Positions 32,168 through 40,407 of a stretch of 64,000 nucleotides of DNA are shown here, piece by piece; positions within the stretch are counted from its first letter, which is position 1, and each line of letters starts with the position of its first letter. Origin of the DNA: Hymenobacter daecheongensis DSM 21074 (lineage in GTDB: Bacteria > Bacteroidota > Bacteroidia > Cytophagales > Hymenobacteraceae); assembly GCF_900141805.1 (NCBI RefSeq), contig NZ_FQYN01000005.1:248001-312000 (forward strand). Direction: 5' to 3'. The position numbers were made by a program, and so were the translations under genes. The notes under the pieces were generated by a model, which saw only the letters and a list, made by a program, of their open reading frames with translations, did no database searches and was not told where the DNA came from.

Positions 32168-33424
32168 ATGCAAGTCTCCCGAATGGCCGACAGCCTGATT
32201 GGCTCCGAGATTATCAAAATCGGCAACGAAGTCAATGAGATGATTCGCCGGGGCGAGGAAATCTGCAACCTCACTATCGGCGACTTCGACCCGGCCATTT
32301 TCCCTATTCCGCGGGAGCTGGAAGCCGGTATCTCGGCCGCCTACCAGGCCCGCCAGACCAACTACCCGCCCGCCAACGGAGTGAATGAGCTGCGCCAAGC
32401 CGTGGCCCGCTTCACCGAAGAGCGCCTGGGCCTCTCCTACTCGCCCAACGATATCCTGGTAGCCGGCGGCTCGCGCCCGCTCATCTACGCCACCTACCTG
32501 GCCCTTATCGACCCCGGCGACAAGGTGGTATTCCCGGTGCCCTCGTGGAATAACAACCACTACTGCCACCTATCCGGGGCCGAGGCCGTGCTGGTAGAAA
32601 CCCGAGCCGAAAACAACTTCATGCCCACCGCCGCCGAGGTAGCGCCCCACCTGCCAGGAGCCACCCTGCTGGCCCTGTGCTCGCCGCTGAACCCCTCCGG
32701 CACCGTATTTTCCCGGGCAGATCTGGAGCAGATCTGCGACCTGGTGCTGGCCGAAAATCAGCGCCGCGCCCCCGGCGAAAAGCCGCTCTACATCCTCTAC
32801 GACCAGATTTACTGGATGCTCACCTTCGGCGAAACCCGCCACTACGACCCCGTAAACCTGCGCCCCGCCCTGCGCGACTACATCATCTACATCGATGGCA
32901 TCAGCAAGTGCTTCGCGGCCACCGGTGTGCGGGTGGGCTACTCCTTCGGCCCCGCCGAAGTCATTGATAAGATGAAGTCCATTCTGGGCCACGTAGGAGC
33001 CTGGGCGCCCAAGGCTGAGCAGGTAGCCACCGCCGCCTACCTGCCCCAGACCCCGGCCGTGGATGACTTCCTCGACGACTTCAAAATCAAGGTTCAGGAA
33101 AGCCTGAACGCGCTGTATCAGGGCCTGCAGGAGCTGAAAAAAGCCGGCTACCCCGTCGATGCCATCGTGCCGATGGGCGCCATCTACCTCACCGCCCAGC
33201 TCAACGTGCTGGGCAAAACCACCCCGACCGGCCTGTTGCTGGCCACCAATAAGGACATCACTTTCTATCTCATTTCCGAAGCCCGGCTGGCCCTGGTGCC
33301 CTTCGGGGCCTTCGGCACTTCCGATACCTCAACGTGGTTCCGCATGTCGGTCGGCGGCGCGTCGCTAACGTCTATCCAAGCGGCATTGCCCCGCCTGAAA
33401 AGTGCATTAGATGCCTTGAAATAA
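32168..33424 (+). CDS. PLP-dependent aminotransferase, class I/II
   Basis: About 418 residues, fold type I. Landmarks are the NYPPANGVNELRQAVARF motif, PSWNNNHY, the cofactor-contacting SPLNPSGTVFS and YDQIYWML, and the PLP lysine in DGISKCFAATGVRVGY. It resembles aspartate/aromatic aminotransferases of Bacteroidota. I took the ATG at 32168 (MQVSRMADSLIGSEIIKIGN) because the 25-residue extension above it overlaps leader sequence. Confidence 0.9.
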   Translation: MQVSRMADSLIGSEIIKIGNEVNEMIRRGEEICNLTIGDFDPAIFPIPRELEAGISAAYQARQTNYPPANGVNELRQAVARFTEERLGLSYSPNDILVAGGSRPLIYATYLALIDPGDKVVFPVPSWNNNHYCHLSGAEAVLVETRAENNFMPTAAEVAPHLPGATLLALCSPLNPSGTVFSRADLEQICDLVLAENQRRAPGEKPLYILYDQIYWMLTFGETRHYDPVNLRPALRDYIIYIDGISKCFAATGVRVGYSFGPAEVIDKMKSILGHVGAWAPKAEQVATAAYLPQTPAVDDFLDDFKIKVQESLNALYQGLQELKKAGYPVDAIVPMGAIYLTAQLNVLGKTTPTGLLLATNKDITFYLISEARLALVPFGAFGTSDTSTWFRMSVGGASLTSIQAALPRLKSALDALK

Positions 33425-33541
33425 CGGTAACAGAGGGCAACCTTCGCGGCGCACAGGCTGTTCAAAAAGAAGGACGCTGCGTTTCGGCTGCCTCAAATGG
33501 CGCGTCCCCTGTCAGTACCTTCTCCCCTTTCCTTAGCCGCT

Positions 33542-33700
33542 ATGCTCAGTCCCGAAGAATACGCCCAGCTTCCCGACGCATTAAAGTATCCGCCCCACGA
33601 AACCGGCCCGCGCCTGCTGGATACGCCCGAAGAAATGGACCTCAAGCGCAGCTGGTGCTGGTATCCGCGCCCCACGCCGGAACCTCAGCCAGAAGAGTAA
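33542..33700 (+). CDS. Small acidic, proline-rich hypothetical protein
   Basis: A 52-residue protein (begins MLSPEEYAQLPDALKYPPHE) that contains RLLDTPEEMDLKRSWCWYP and ends in a Pro/Glu tail. No family is recognised. Composition and a tight terminator immediately downstream support a genuine small gene. An upstream in-frame ATG at 33497 would add a low-complexity leader. Confidence 0.5.
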   Translation: MLSPEEYAQLPDALKYPPHETGPRLLDTPEEMDLKRSWCWYPRPTPEPQPEE

Positions 33701-33708
33701 CCGCCAGA

Positions 33709-33766
33709 AACGAAATAACAGAAAGGGACTTCCACATTGGTGAAAGTCCCTTTCTGTTATTTCGTT
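33709..33766. terminator. Bidirectional terminator with a 22-bp perfect stem
   Basis: AACGAAATAACAGAAAGGGA.. at 33709-33730 pairs perfectly with 33745-33766 across a 14-nt loop. It separates the convergent small gene and dnaB. Confidence 0.9.
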
Positions 33767-33797
33767 CTACTTCTAAGTCAGTTGCAATAAATGTGGC

Positions 33798-35423
33798 TTA
33801 AAAGGGTAAGGGCTCATCGTCGTTGAAAGTTTTCTTTGGAAAAGGCTGAGCCGGTGTATCATTATTCATTTTGCTAGGGATACGTAACGTATTCGGCTGA
33901 AATTCCTCAAAAGTGCTTGGTGGTAAAGCTCGGCCAGCGCTATAATCGGACCCAGCAGGCAAGAAATTACCAGATGCGTCACCGTAAGTTCCGTCGAGGT
34001 CGGCGAACTTGGTGAACTTGCCGATGAACTTGAGCTGCACGGTTTCCAGGGAGCCGTTCCGGTGCTTGGCAATGATAACTTCACCCGTTCCCTGAGTCGG
34101 GTTTCCCATCTCGTCCTCCGTAATTTTGTAGTATTCAGGTCGGTAGAGGAAGATTACCATGTCGGCGTCCTGCTCGATGGAGCCGGATTCGCGCAGGTCA
34201 CTGAGCTGGGGCTTCTTGTCGCCGCCGCGGGTTTCGACCGAGCGCGAAAGCTGCGACAGCGCCAGCACGGGCACGTTCAGCTCCTTGGCGATGCCTTTCA
34301 GGGCCCGCGAAATCGAGGCAATTTCCTGTTCGCGGTTGCCGGCACCCTTGCCATCCGTGTTGCCCGTCATCAGCTGCAGATAGTCGATGATAATCATCTG
34401 AATATCGTGGTGGGCCTTGAGGCGACGGCACTTGGTGCGCAGCTCCCGGATGCTGAGGCCGGGCGTATCGTCGATGTAGATCGGGGCCGACGACAGCGCG
34501 GAAATCTTATGGTTGAGCTGGGCCCACTCGTAGTCGGCCAGGTTGCCCTTCTTGATCTTCTCCGAGTCCAGCTCTGCCTCGGCCGAAATCAGACGATTCA
34601 CGAGCTGCAGCGACGACATTTCCAGCGAGAAGATGGCCACCGGCTTCTTGAACTCGACGGCCGCGTTGCGCATGGCGGATACCACGAAAGCCGTTTTGCC
34701 CATGCCGGGCCGAGCCGCAATAATCACTAAATCAGATGGTTGCCAGCCACTCGTTACCCGGTCCAAGGCGGTGAAGCCGGAGGGTACGCCGGTGAGGCCG
34801 TCCTTCTGGTTTTTCTTTTCTTCCAGCTCCTTGATGGCCTTGCCCATCAGGCTGCGCATGTCGTCGAAGTTCTTGCGGATGTTGGATTCCGAGACTTCAA
34901 ACAGATCCTGCTCGGTCTTATCGAGCAAATTGAACACGTCGGTGGTATCCTCGAAAGCGTCGCGCTGGATGGTGCTGGCAATGTTGATCAGCTCCCGCTT
35001 GATGGCGTTTTCGGTGATGATGCGGGCGTGGTACTCGATGTTAGCCGCCGAGTTCACCTTGAAGGTGAGGTTGGCCACGTAGTGCGCCCCGCCGGCCGTT
35101 TCCAGCTCGCCCATCTCCCGCAGCTCGTGCGTAACGGTCAGGATATCAATCGGCTCCGACTTGTCGAACAGGTTCAGGATGGCCTTGAAGATGCGCGTGT
35201 GGCCTTCCTTGTAGAAGCTCTGAGGCTTGAGAATGTCGATGACGGTGGTCAGGGCGTCCTTTTCCAGCATCAATGCGCCCAGCACCGCCGCTTCCAGCTC
35301 CAGCGCCTGCGGGGGCAGCTTGCCGGCCGGCCCGCCCATCGGCCCCATCGTGGGCCGATTGATCAGGGCGGCCTTGGCGCGGGCGGCAGATTGTTTCAGG
35401 CGGTCGTCCATTCGGTCGTTCAT
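33798..35423 (-). CDS. dnaB: Replicative DNA helicase DnaB
   Basis: A 541-residue hexameric 5'-3' helicase. The N-terminal helical domain begins LPPQALELEAAVLGALMLEKDAL. The RecA-like core holds Walker A (ARPGMGKTAFV, near residue 235), Walker B (MIIIDYLQLMTG) and the arginine-finger region RESGSIEQDADMVIFLYRPEYY. The tail is longer than in E. coli (about 60 extra residues, ending PKKTFNDDEPLPF), common in Bacteroidota. There is no intein. Confidence 0.97.
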   Translation of the reverse strand: MNDRMDDRLKQSAARAKAALINRPTMGPMGGPAGKLPPQALELEAAVLGALMLEKDALTTVIDILKPQSFYKEGHTRIFKAILNLFDKSEPIDILTVTHELREMGELETAGGAHYVANLTFKVNSAANIEYHARIITENAIKRELINIASTIQRDAFEDTTDVFNLLDKTEQDLFEVSESNIRKNFDDMRSLMGKAIKELEEKKNQKDGLTGVPSGFTALDRVTSGWQPSDLVIIAARPGMGKTAFVVSAMRNAAVEFKKPVAIFSLEMSSLQLVNRLISAEAELDSEKIKKGNLADYEWAQLNHKISALSSAPIYIDDTPGLSIRELRTKCRRLKAHHDIQMIIIDYLQLMTGNTDGKGAGNREQEIASISRALKGIAKELNVPVLALSQLSRSVETRGGDKKPQLSDLRESGSIEQDADMVIFLYRPEYYKITEDEMGNPTQGTGEVIIAKHRNGSLETVQLKFIGKFTKFADLDGTYGDASGNFLPAGSDYSAGRALPPSTFEEFQPNTLRIPSKMNNDTPAQPFPKKTFNDDEPLPF

Positions 35424-35575
35424 CGTGTACTCAGCAAATCTAACCCAAAAGGGGGCACAAAGCTAACGGCTCAGCCGCAGAATGTGGGGCAGGAAAAAAC
35501 TCTTTCTTTTCGGTACATTGACCCAAGCGGCCCCGGACAAAACGCCCCGGACGGCGGCCAACGCAGGGCGTTTGC

Positions 35576-35583
35576 TACCTTTG
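35576..35583 (+). promoter_or_regulatory. Bacteroidota -7 box TACCTTTG before mpl
   Basis: TACCTTTG fits the TAnnTTTG -7 consensus and lies 42 nt upstream of the mpl ATG. A matching -33 TTTG at standard spacing is not obvious. Confidence 0.45.
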
Positions 35584-35624
35584 CGCCCCCTGTAAGCCTA
35601 TCCGCTCCGCTTTAGTTTAATTGA

Positions 35625-37010
35625 ATGGCCGCTACGCCCGCTTCCCTGAACCGCCTGCACCTGATTGCCACCGGCGGCAGCATCATGCACAACCTGGCCC
35701 TGGCCCTGCACCGCCGCGGCGCCCAGGTCACGGGCTCCGACGACGAAATCTTTGAGCCCGCCAAAAGCCGCCTGGCCGCCGCGGGCCTGCTGCCGGCGCA
35801 GGAAGGCTGGTTTCCGGAGAAAATCACCGCCGACCTCGATGCCGTGATAGTGGGCATGCACGCCCGCGCCGACAACCCGGAGCTGTTGAAAGCCCAGGAG
35901 CTGGGGCTGCGGATTTACTCATTCCCGGAGTTTATTTACGAGGCTTCTAAGGATAAGCAGCGCGTGGTCATTGGCGGCTCGCACGGTAAAACCAGCATTA
36001 CCTCGCTCATCCTGCACGTATTGCGCTACCACGGGCGCAAGTTCGACTACGCCGTGGGCGCCCAGCTGGAAGGGTTTGACCTGATGGTGCAGCTGACGGA
36101 AGACTCGCCCATCATCATCATCGAGGGCGACGAGTACCTGTCGTCGCCGATTGACCGGCGGCCCAAGTTTCACCTCTACCAGCACCACATCGGCCTTATT
36201 TCGGGCATCAGCTGGGACCATATCAACGTGTTTCCGACCGAGGAAGACTACCGGGAGCAGTTCCGCATCTTCGCCGAGATGACGCCCAAGGCCGGCGTGC
36301 TGATTTATGACCAGCACGACGAGCAGGTGCAGCTCGTGACCGTGCCCACTAACCCCGACGTGAAGTACATCGGCTACGGCCCGCACGAACACACCGTCAA
36401 AAACGGCAAAACCACACTCATCACCAAGAAAGACGAGGAAGTGCCCATCCAGGTGTTCGGCGACCACAACCTGCGCAACATCTCGGCGGCCAAGGAAGTG
36501 TGCAAGCAGTTGGGCATCAAGGGCAAGGACTTTTATGAAGCGCTGGCCACGTTTAAGGGCGCGGCGCGGCGGCTGGAGCTGGTGCGCGAGGGCGAAGGCT
36601 CGGTGGTGTACAAGGACTTTGCCCACGCCCCCAGCAAGCTCAAAGCCACAGCCACGGCCTTCAAAAAGCAGTACCCAAAGCGCCGGCTGGTGGCCTGCCT
36701 GGAGCTGCATACATTCAGCAGCCTGAACCCGGCCTTTTTGCCTCAGTACGCCCACACCTTCGATGCGCCCGACGTGGCTATCGTCTACTTCAACCCCCAG
36801 GTGCTGGCGCACAAGCGCCTGCCCCCGCTGCCGCCCGAGGCCGTGCAGGCCGCCTTCCAGCGCCCCGACCTCAAAGTATTTACCGACAGCAAGGCCCTGG
36901 CCGCCTTTCTGCACGAGCAAAACTGGCAGGAGACCAACCTGCTGATGATGTCCTCCGGCACATTCGATGGCCTCGACCTGAACCAGCTGGCCGAAGAAAT
37001 AACCCGATGA
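35625..37010 (+). CDS. mpl: UDP-N-acetylmuramate:L-Ala-gamma-D-Glu-meso-DAP ligase
   Basis: A 461-residue Mur ligase family enzyme of peptidoglycan recycling; it joins the recovered tripeptide to UDP-MurNAc in the cytoplasm. Visible are the N-terminal Rossmann motif HLIATGGSIMHNLALALHRRG, the ATP loop GGSHGKTSITSLI (about residue 118), the central domain IIEGDEYLSSP and the C-terminal VYKDFAHAPSKLKATATAFK. It shares ATGA (stop/start overlap) with the hydrolase gene downstream, which suggests translational coupling. Confidence 0.93.
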   Translation: MAATPASLNRLHLIATGGSIMHNLALALHRRGAQVTGSDDEIFEPAKSRLAAAGLLPAQEGWFPEKITADLDAVIVGMHARADNPELLKAQELGLRIYSFPEFIYEASKDKQRVVIGGSHGKTSITSLILHVLRYHGRKFDYAVGAQLEGFDLMVQLTEDSPIIIIEGDEYLSSPIDRRPKFHLYQHHIGLISGISWDHINVFPTEEDYREQFRIFAEMTPKAGVLIYDQHDEQVQLVTVPTNPDVKYIGYGPHEHTVKNGKTTLITKKDEEVPIQVFGDHNLRNISAAKEVCKQLGIKGKDFYEALATFKGAARRLELVREGEGSVVYKDFAHAPSKLKATATAFKKQYPKRRLVACLELHTFSSLNPAFLPQYAHTFDAPDVAIVYFNPQVLAHKRLPPLPPEAVQAAFQRPDLKVFTDSKALAAFLHEQNWQETNLLMMSSGTFDGLDLNQLAEEITR

Positions 37011-37705
37011 AACCGAACCTTCTTCTTTTGCACGGCGCGTTGGGCTCCGCCAAATCAGTGCAGCCCCTGGCCCGCGAGCTGGCGCAGTTTTGCCAGGTCC
37101 ATACGTTTTCATTTAGCGGCCACGGCGGCCGGGCGGTAGTTGCGGGCGAGTTTTCGATGCTGCATTTCGCGCAGGAAATCCAGCAGTATATCAGCCAGCA
37201 CAGCCTGCAGGCAGTTCACGTTTTTGGCTTCAGCATGGGTGGCTACGCAGCCTTGCTGAGTGCACTGCTGGTGCCGGGCCCCATCAAATCCATTACCACG
37301 CTGGGCACCAAGTTCGACTGGAACCCGGAAACGGTGGCGGCCGAAACCCGGCTGCTGGACCCGGCCAAGATTCAGGAGAAAGTGCCGCAGTTCGGCGAGC
37401 AGCTGGCGGCCACGCACGCGCCTACGCCCTGGCCCGAGGTGGTAACGGCTATGGCCGCCATGCTCCGGCAGCTGGCCGAAAACCCGCCCCTGACGGCCGA
37501 AACCCTAGCCCGCATCACCATCCCGGTACAGGTGTTGGTCGGCGAGCTGGACAAAACGGCCGGCGTAGATGCTTCCCAACGGTTTGCTGGCTACCTGCCC
37601 CACGCCACAGTGGAAGTCATCATGAATACGCCGCACCCGCTGGAGCGCGTGAACCCGGATTTTCTGGCGGGGCGCATTATGGCACTGATTTCGGCGGTGG
37701 CATAG
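37007..37705 (+). CDS. Alpha/beta hydrolase
   Basis: A 232-residue alpha/beta-hydrolase fold protein. The oxyanion HGALGSAKSV is near residue 7, the nucleophile elbow is GFSMGGYAA (Ser near residue 77), the acid is in VLVGELDKTAG, and the catalytic His is in MNTPHPLERV. The substrate is unknown. It is translationally coupled to mpl, so a role linked to envelope recycling is possible but unproven. Confidence 0.85.
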   Translation: MKPNLLLLHGALGSAKSVQPLARELAQFCQVHTFSFSGHGGRAVVAGEFSMLHFAQEIQQYISQHSLQAVHVFGFSMGGYAALLSALLVPGPIKSITTLGTKFDWNPETVAAETRLLDPAKIQEKVPQFGEQLAATHAPTPWPEVVTAMAAMLRQLAENPPLTAETLARITIPVQVLVGELDKTAGVDASQRFAGYLPHATVEVIMNTPHPLERVNPDFLAGRIMALISAVA

Positions 37706-37720
37706 CGACACAAAAATCAC

Positions 37721-37882
37721 CAAGCCCCAGCGGGGCGGCATATCGGTAGAACCACAGCGGTATAACTAAACAAAAGCCCCAGCGGGGCGGCACCAATCGT
37801 TGAACGAGGGTGCCGCCCCGCTGGGGCTTTTGTCATTTCAGAAACTCTGGTTTCTACCCATATGCCGCCTCGTTGGGGCTTC
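37721..37882. repeat. Family D nested inverted repeat array
   Basis: Two forward units AAGCCCCAGCGGGGCGGCA (37722, 37775) face two inverted units (37811, 37862). The inner pair matches almost perfectly around AATCGTTGAACGA. The outer pair also shares a flanking ATATCGGTAGAACC-like tail. It fills the gap between the convergent hydrolase gene and the small lipoprotein operon. Confidence 0.85.
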
Positions 37883-37902
37883 ACCCTTACCGTACTACTA
37901 TG

Positions 37903-38022
37903 TCAAGGCTGAGGCTTCGTCGGCGGCTGCGGCACTGCGGGCGGCTTGGGGCGGCGCTTGTCGGATACTACCAGCAGGGCCAGCGCCGTCAGGCCCAGGC
38001 GTAAGAGCCATTGGCGGTTCAT
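37903..38022 (-). CDS. 39-residue membrane-anchored proline-rich peptide
   Basis: A short frame starting at an ATG that overlaps the stop of the 190-aa lipoprotein gene (ATGA). It encodes MNRQWLLRLGLTALALLVVS, then a basic, Pro-rich tail (DKRRPKPPAVPQPPTKPQP). This is one predicted TM or signal helix plus a PxxP-type tail. The tight overlap and sensible layout support a real coupled gene; the small size keeps this tentative. Confidence 0.45.
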   Translation of the reverse strand: MNRQWLLRLGLTALALLVVSDKRRPKPPAVPQPPTKPQP

Positions 38023-38591
38023 CGGCGGAAGATTCCGTTGGTGTTTTCCACCACCAGGTCGCAGCGGCTGCCGCCGCTGTTGTCTTCGCAGGTGGTGCCT
38101 ACAATGCGGTTTTTCTCGAAGGAGAAGTAGCAGAAATTGCAGCCTACGCTGGTGATGATGTAGCGCTCGGCGTTGGAGTTCAGGTACAGGCTTTTATCCG
38201 TGGAGGTTTCCAGCGGAATGGCCATGGAGCGGAACATACCGTTGCGCAGCCCCATCCCCACCAGGTAGTAGATAGCCTTGTCCTTGGGCGACTCCTGCAC
38301 CTTGCGGATCATCGTTTTATCGACCACCGTGCCATCCTTGAACTCGCGGATGAAGGCCGATGCCAGCTGGGCGCGGGGTATCAGGTATTCGACTTTGCCC
38401 TCGGCAATGCGGGCCACCTGCTTGCTGGTGGCTTCCAGCTGCCGGCGCTTGGTTTCATCGGGGTCGGAGGTGGGGCCGCTGACTTCGGGGAAGCCGCCGC
38501 GCTTGGGTTTGGTGGTTTCGCAGGCCGGCAGGGCCAGCAGGGTGGCGGCCGAGAAGCCGGCCAACAGGAAAGAACGGAAGGGTAGTTTCAT
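38019..38591 (-). CDS. Hypothetical lipoprotein
   Basis: A 190-residue protein with a lipoprotein signal (MKLPFRSFLLAGFSAATLLALPAC). The mature part begins ETTKPKRGG and contains VEYLIPRAQLASAFIREFKDG and a C-terminal domain with two nearby Cys (SVGCNFC). It looks like a small sensor-type or binding domain, but no family is recognised. It lies 24 nt after an M48 peptidase gene on the same strand, so the two may work together in the periplasm. Confidence 0.7.
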   Translation of the reverse strand: MKLPFRSFLLAGFSAATLLALPACETTKPKRGGFPEVSGPTSDPDETKRRQLEATSKQVARIAEGKVEYLIPRAQLASAFIREFKDGTVVDKTMIRKVQESPKDKAIYYLVGMGLRNGMFRSMAIPLETSTDKSLYLNSNAERYIITSVGCNFCYFSFEKNRIVGTTCEDNSGGSRCDLVVENTNGIFRR

Positions 38592-38615
38592 TCGGAAGGA
38601 GCAGAACCCCGGCAG

Positions 38616-39410
38616 TTAGCGGGGCTTGTAGTATTTACGCGCTTCGGGCAGTTCGCGCTGAATATCGGCGATGCGCGTGCCGCTGGAAGGGTGCGTGGAG
38701 AGAAACTCGGGCGGGGATGCCTTGCCCTCGCGCGCATCCATGCGCTGCCAGAACTCGATGGCGCCGTCGGGGTTGTAGCCGGCCAGGGCCATAAAAATCA
38801 GCCCCAGGTGGTCGGCTTCCGACTCCTGGCTACGGCCATACTTGAGCAGGCCCACCGTGGAGCCCACCCCGAACGCCTGCAGCGCCAATTGCTGGGTGGC
38901 GGGCGCATTGTTGGCCAGCGCTACTGACAGCGCCTGGCCGCCCAGCTGCTGCAGCAGGCCCTGGCTCAGGCGCTCGTTGCCGTGCTTGGCCACGGCGTGG
39001 GCCACTTCGTGGGCCATCACCACGGCCAGGCCGTTTTCGTCCTGGGTGATGGGCAGAATACCGGTGTACACGGCTACTTTGCCGCCGGGCATACACCAGG
39101 CGTTTTCCTGCTTGTCCTCAATCAGATTGAACTCCCACTGGTAGCCGGCCAGCTGATCCTGAGCATTCTGGGAGCGGAAATACGTTTCCACGGCCTGCTG
39201 AATGCGCTGCCCCACGCGCCTGACCAGCGCCGTCTGGGCGGCATTGGTCGAAAGCCGGCTGGTACTGAGCACCTGCGCATACTGCTGCTGGGCCAGGCTG
39301 ATAATTTCGCCGTCGGAGACCAGGCTGAGCTGGCGGCGGCCCGTGATGGGGACGGTTGCGCAGCCGGCCGCTATGAGCAGGCAGGCAGAAAGGGCGAGCT
39401 GTTTGAGCAT
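38616..39410 (-). CDS. M48-family Zn metalloprotease, lipoprotein (LoiP/YggG-like)
   Basis: A 264-residue peptidase. A lipobox (LLIAAGC) anchors it, and the M48 zinc motif HEVAH lies in VVMAHEVAHAVAKHGNER near residue 135; the third ligand Glu is in SQESEADHLGLIFMALAGY. The opening TVPITGRRQLSLVSDGEII is typical of this family, which is thought to degrade misfolded envelope proteins. It is followed by two small genes on the same strand. Confidence 0.92.
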   Translation of the reverse strand: MLKQLALSACLLIAAGCATVPITGRRQLSLVSDGEIISLAQQQYAQVLSTSRLSTNAAQTALVRRVGQRIQQAVETYFRSQNAQDQLAGYQWEFNLIEDKQENAWCMPGGKVAVYTGILPITQDENGLAVVMAHEVAHAVAKHGNERLSQGLLQQLGGQALSVALANNAPATQQLALQAFGVGSTVGLLKYGRSQESEADHLGLIFMALAGYNPDGAIEFWQRMDAREGKASPPEFLSTHPSSGTRIADIQRELPEARKYYKPR

Positions 39411-39656
39411 GGCGGAGGAAAGGCTAGGTGAACGAAAGACCGGCCGCCCTGAGAAGAGTCGCCCGGCCCACAGCGGGCAGCAGCACAGTCCAACAGGCAG
39501 CGTAGATCAAAGGCTATACGTCGGGCGGCGGGTAAAATGTTGGGCCGGTGGCGGCCAACCGGGGGCACCGCCGTTGCGTAGGCAGCCTTTCGGGTTTTCC
39601 GGGCCGCGAATTAGCGCTATTTTTGACCGAAACCCTTCCCCGCCTGCTTTCTCTCC

Positions 39657-40271
39657 ATGAAAATAATCTGCATCGGCCGCAACTACGCCGAACACATTGC
39701 CGAACTCCAGAACGAAACGCCCGACGCGCCCGTCATCTTCCTCAAGCCCGATACGGCGCTGCTGCAGCGCAACCAGCCCTTCTTCTACCCCGATTTCAGC
39801 CAGGATATTCACCACGAGATTGAGCTGGTGCTGCGCGTGTGCAAGAACGGCAAGAACATCGACGAGAAATTCGCTCCCACCTACTTCGACGCCATCGGCC
39901 TGGGTATCGATTTCACCGCCCGCGACCTGCAGAGCAAGCTCAAAAGCAAGGGCCTGCCCTGGGAGCTGGCCAAGGGCTTCGACGGCTCCGCGCCGCTGGG
40001 CACCACCTTCAAGCCCGTGGCCGACTTCGCCGACCTGGCCAACATCAACTTCCATCTGGAGGTGAACGGCGAGGTGCGGCAGCGTGGCAACTCCGGCCTG
40101 ATGCTGCACCCCTTCGCGGCCATCATCAGCTACGTGTCGCGCTTCATTACCCTGAAAATGGGCGACCTGATCTTCACCGGCACGCCCAGCGGCGTAGGCC
40201 CGGTGAAGATTGGCGACCAGCTGACGGGGTACATTGAGGAAGAGAAAATCCTGGAACTGGCCGTTAAGTAA
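39657..40271 (+). CDS. Fumarylacetoacetate hydrolase family protein
   Basis: A 204-residue FAH-fold protein (MKIICIGRNYAEHIAELQNE; HHEIELVLRV with metal ligands; GIDFTARDLQ; FTGTPSGVGPVKIGD). Small FAH proteins act as acylpyruvase or oxaloacetate decarboxylase/tautomerase with Mg2+. The substrate is not determined. Confidence 0.9.
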   Translation: MKIICIGRNYAEHIAELQNETPDAPVIFLKPDTALLQRNQPFFYPDFSQDIHHEIELVLRVCKNGKNIDEKFAPTYFDAIGLGIDFTARDLQSKLKSKGLPWELAKGFDGSAPLGTTFKPVADFADLANINFHLEVNGEVRQRGNSGLMLHPFAAIISYVSRFITLKMGDLIFTGTPSGVGPVKIGDQLTGYIEEEKILELAVK

Positions 40272-40273
40272 GC

Positions 40274-40386
40274 CCAAACCCCTCCCCAACCCCTCCCCAA
40301 AGGGGAGGGGCTTTAGCTCTAGAATCTAGTTTTCTAGTGGGCTAAAATTAGAGCCCCTCCCTTTTGGGGAGGGGTTGGGGAGGGGT
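40274..40386. repeat. Family F facing pair
   Basis: CCCCTCCCCAACCCCTCCCC with its own small hairpin (40274-40317) faces its complement (40341-40385). It lies between the FAH gene and the M23 peptidase gene and could serve as terminator or processing hairpin. Confidence 0.8.
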
Positions 40387-40407
40387 CCACCCCTGCTACT
40401 ACATTTC

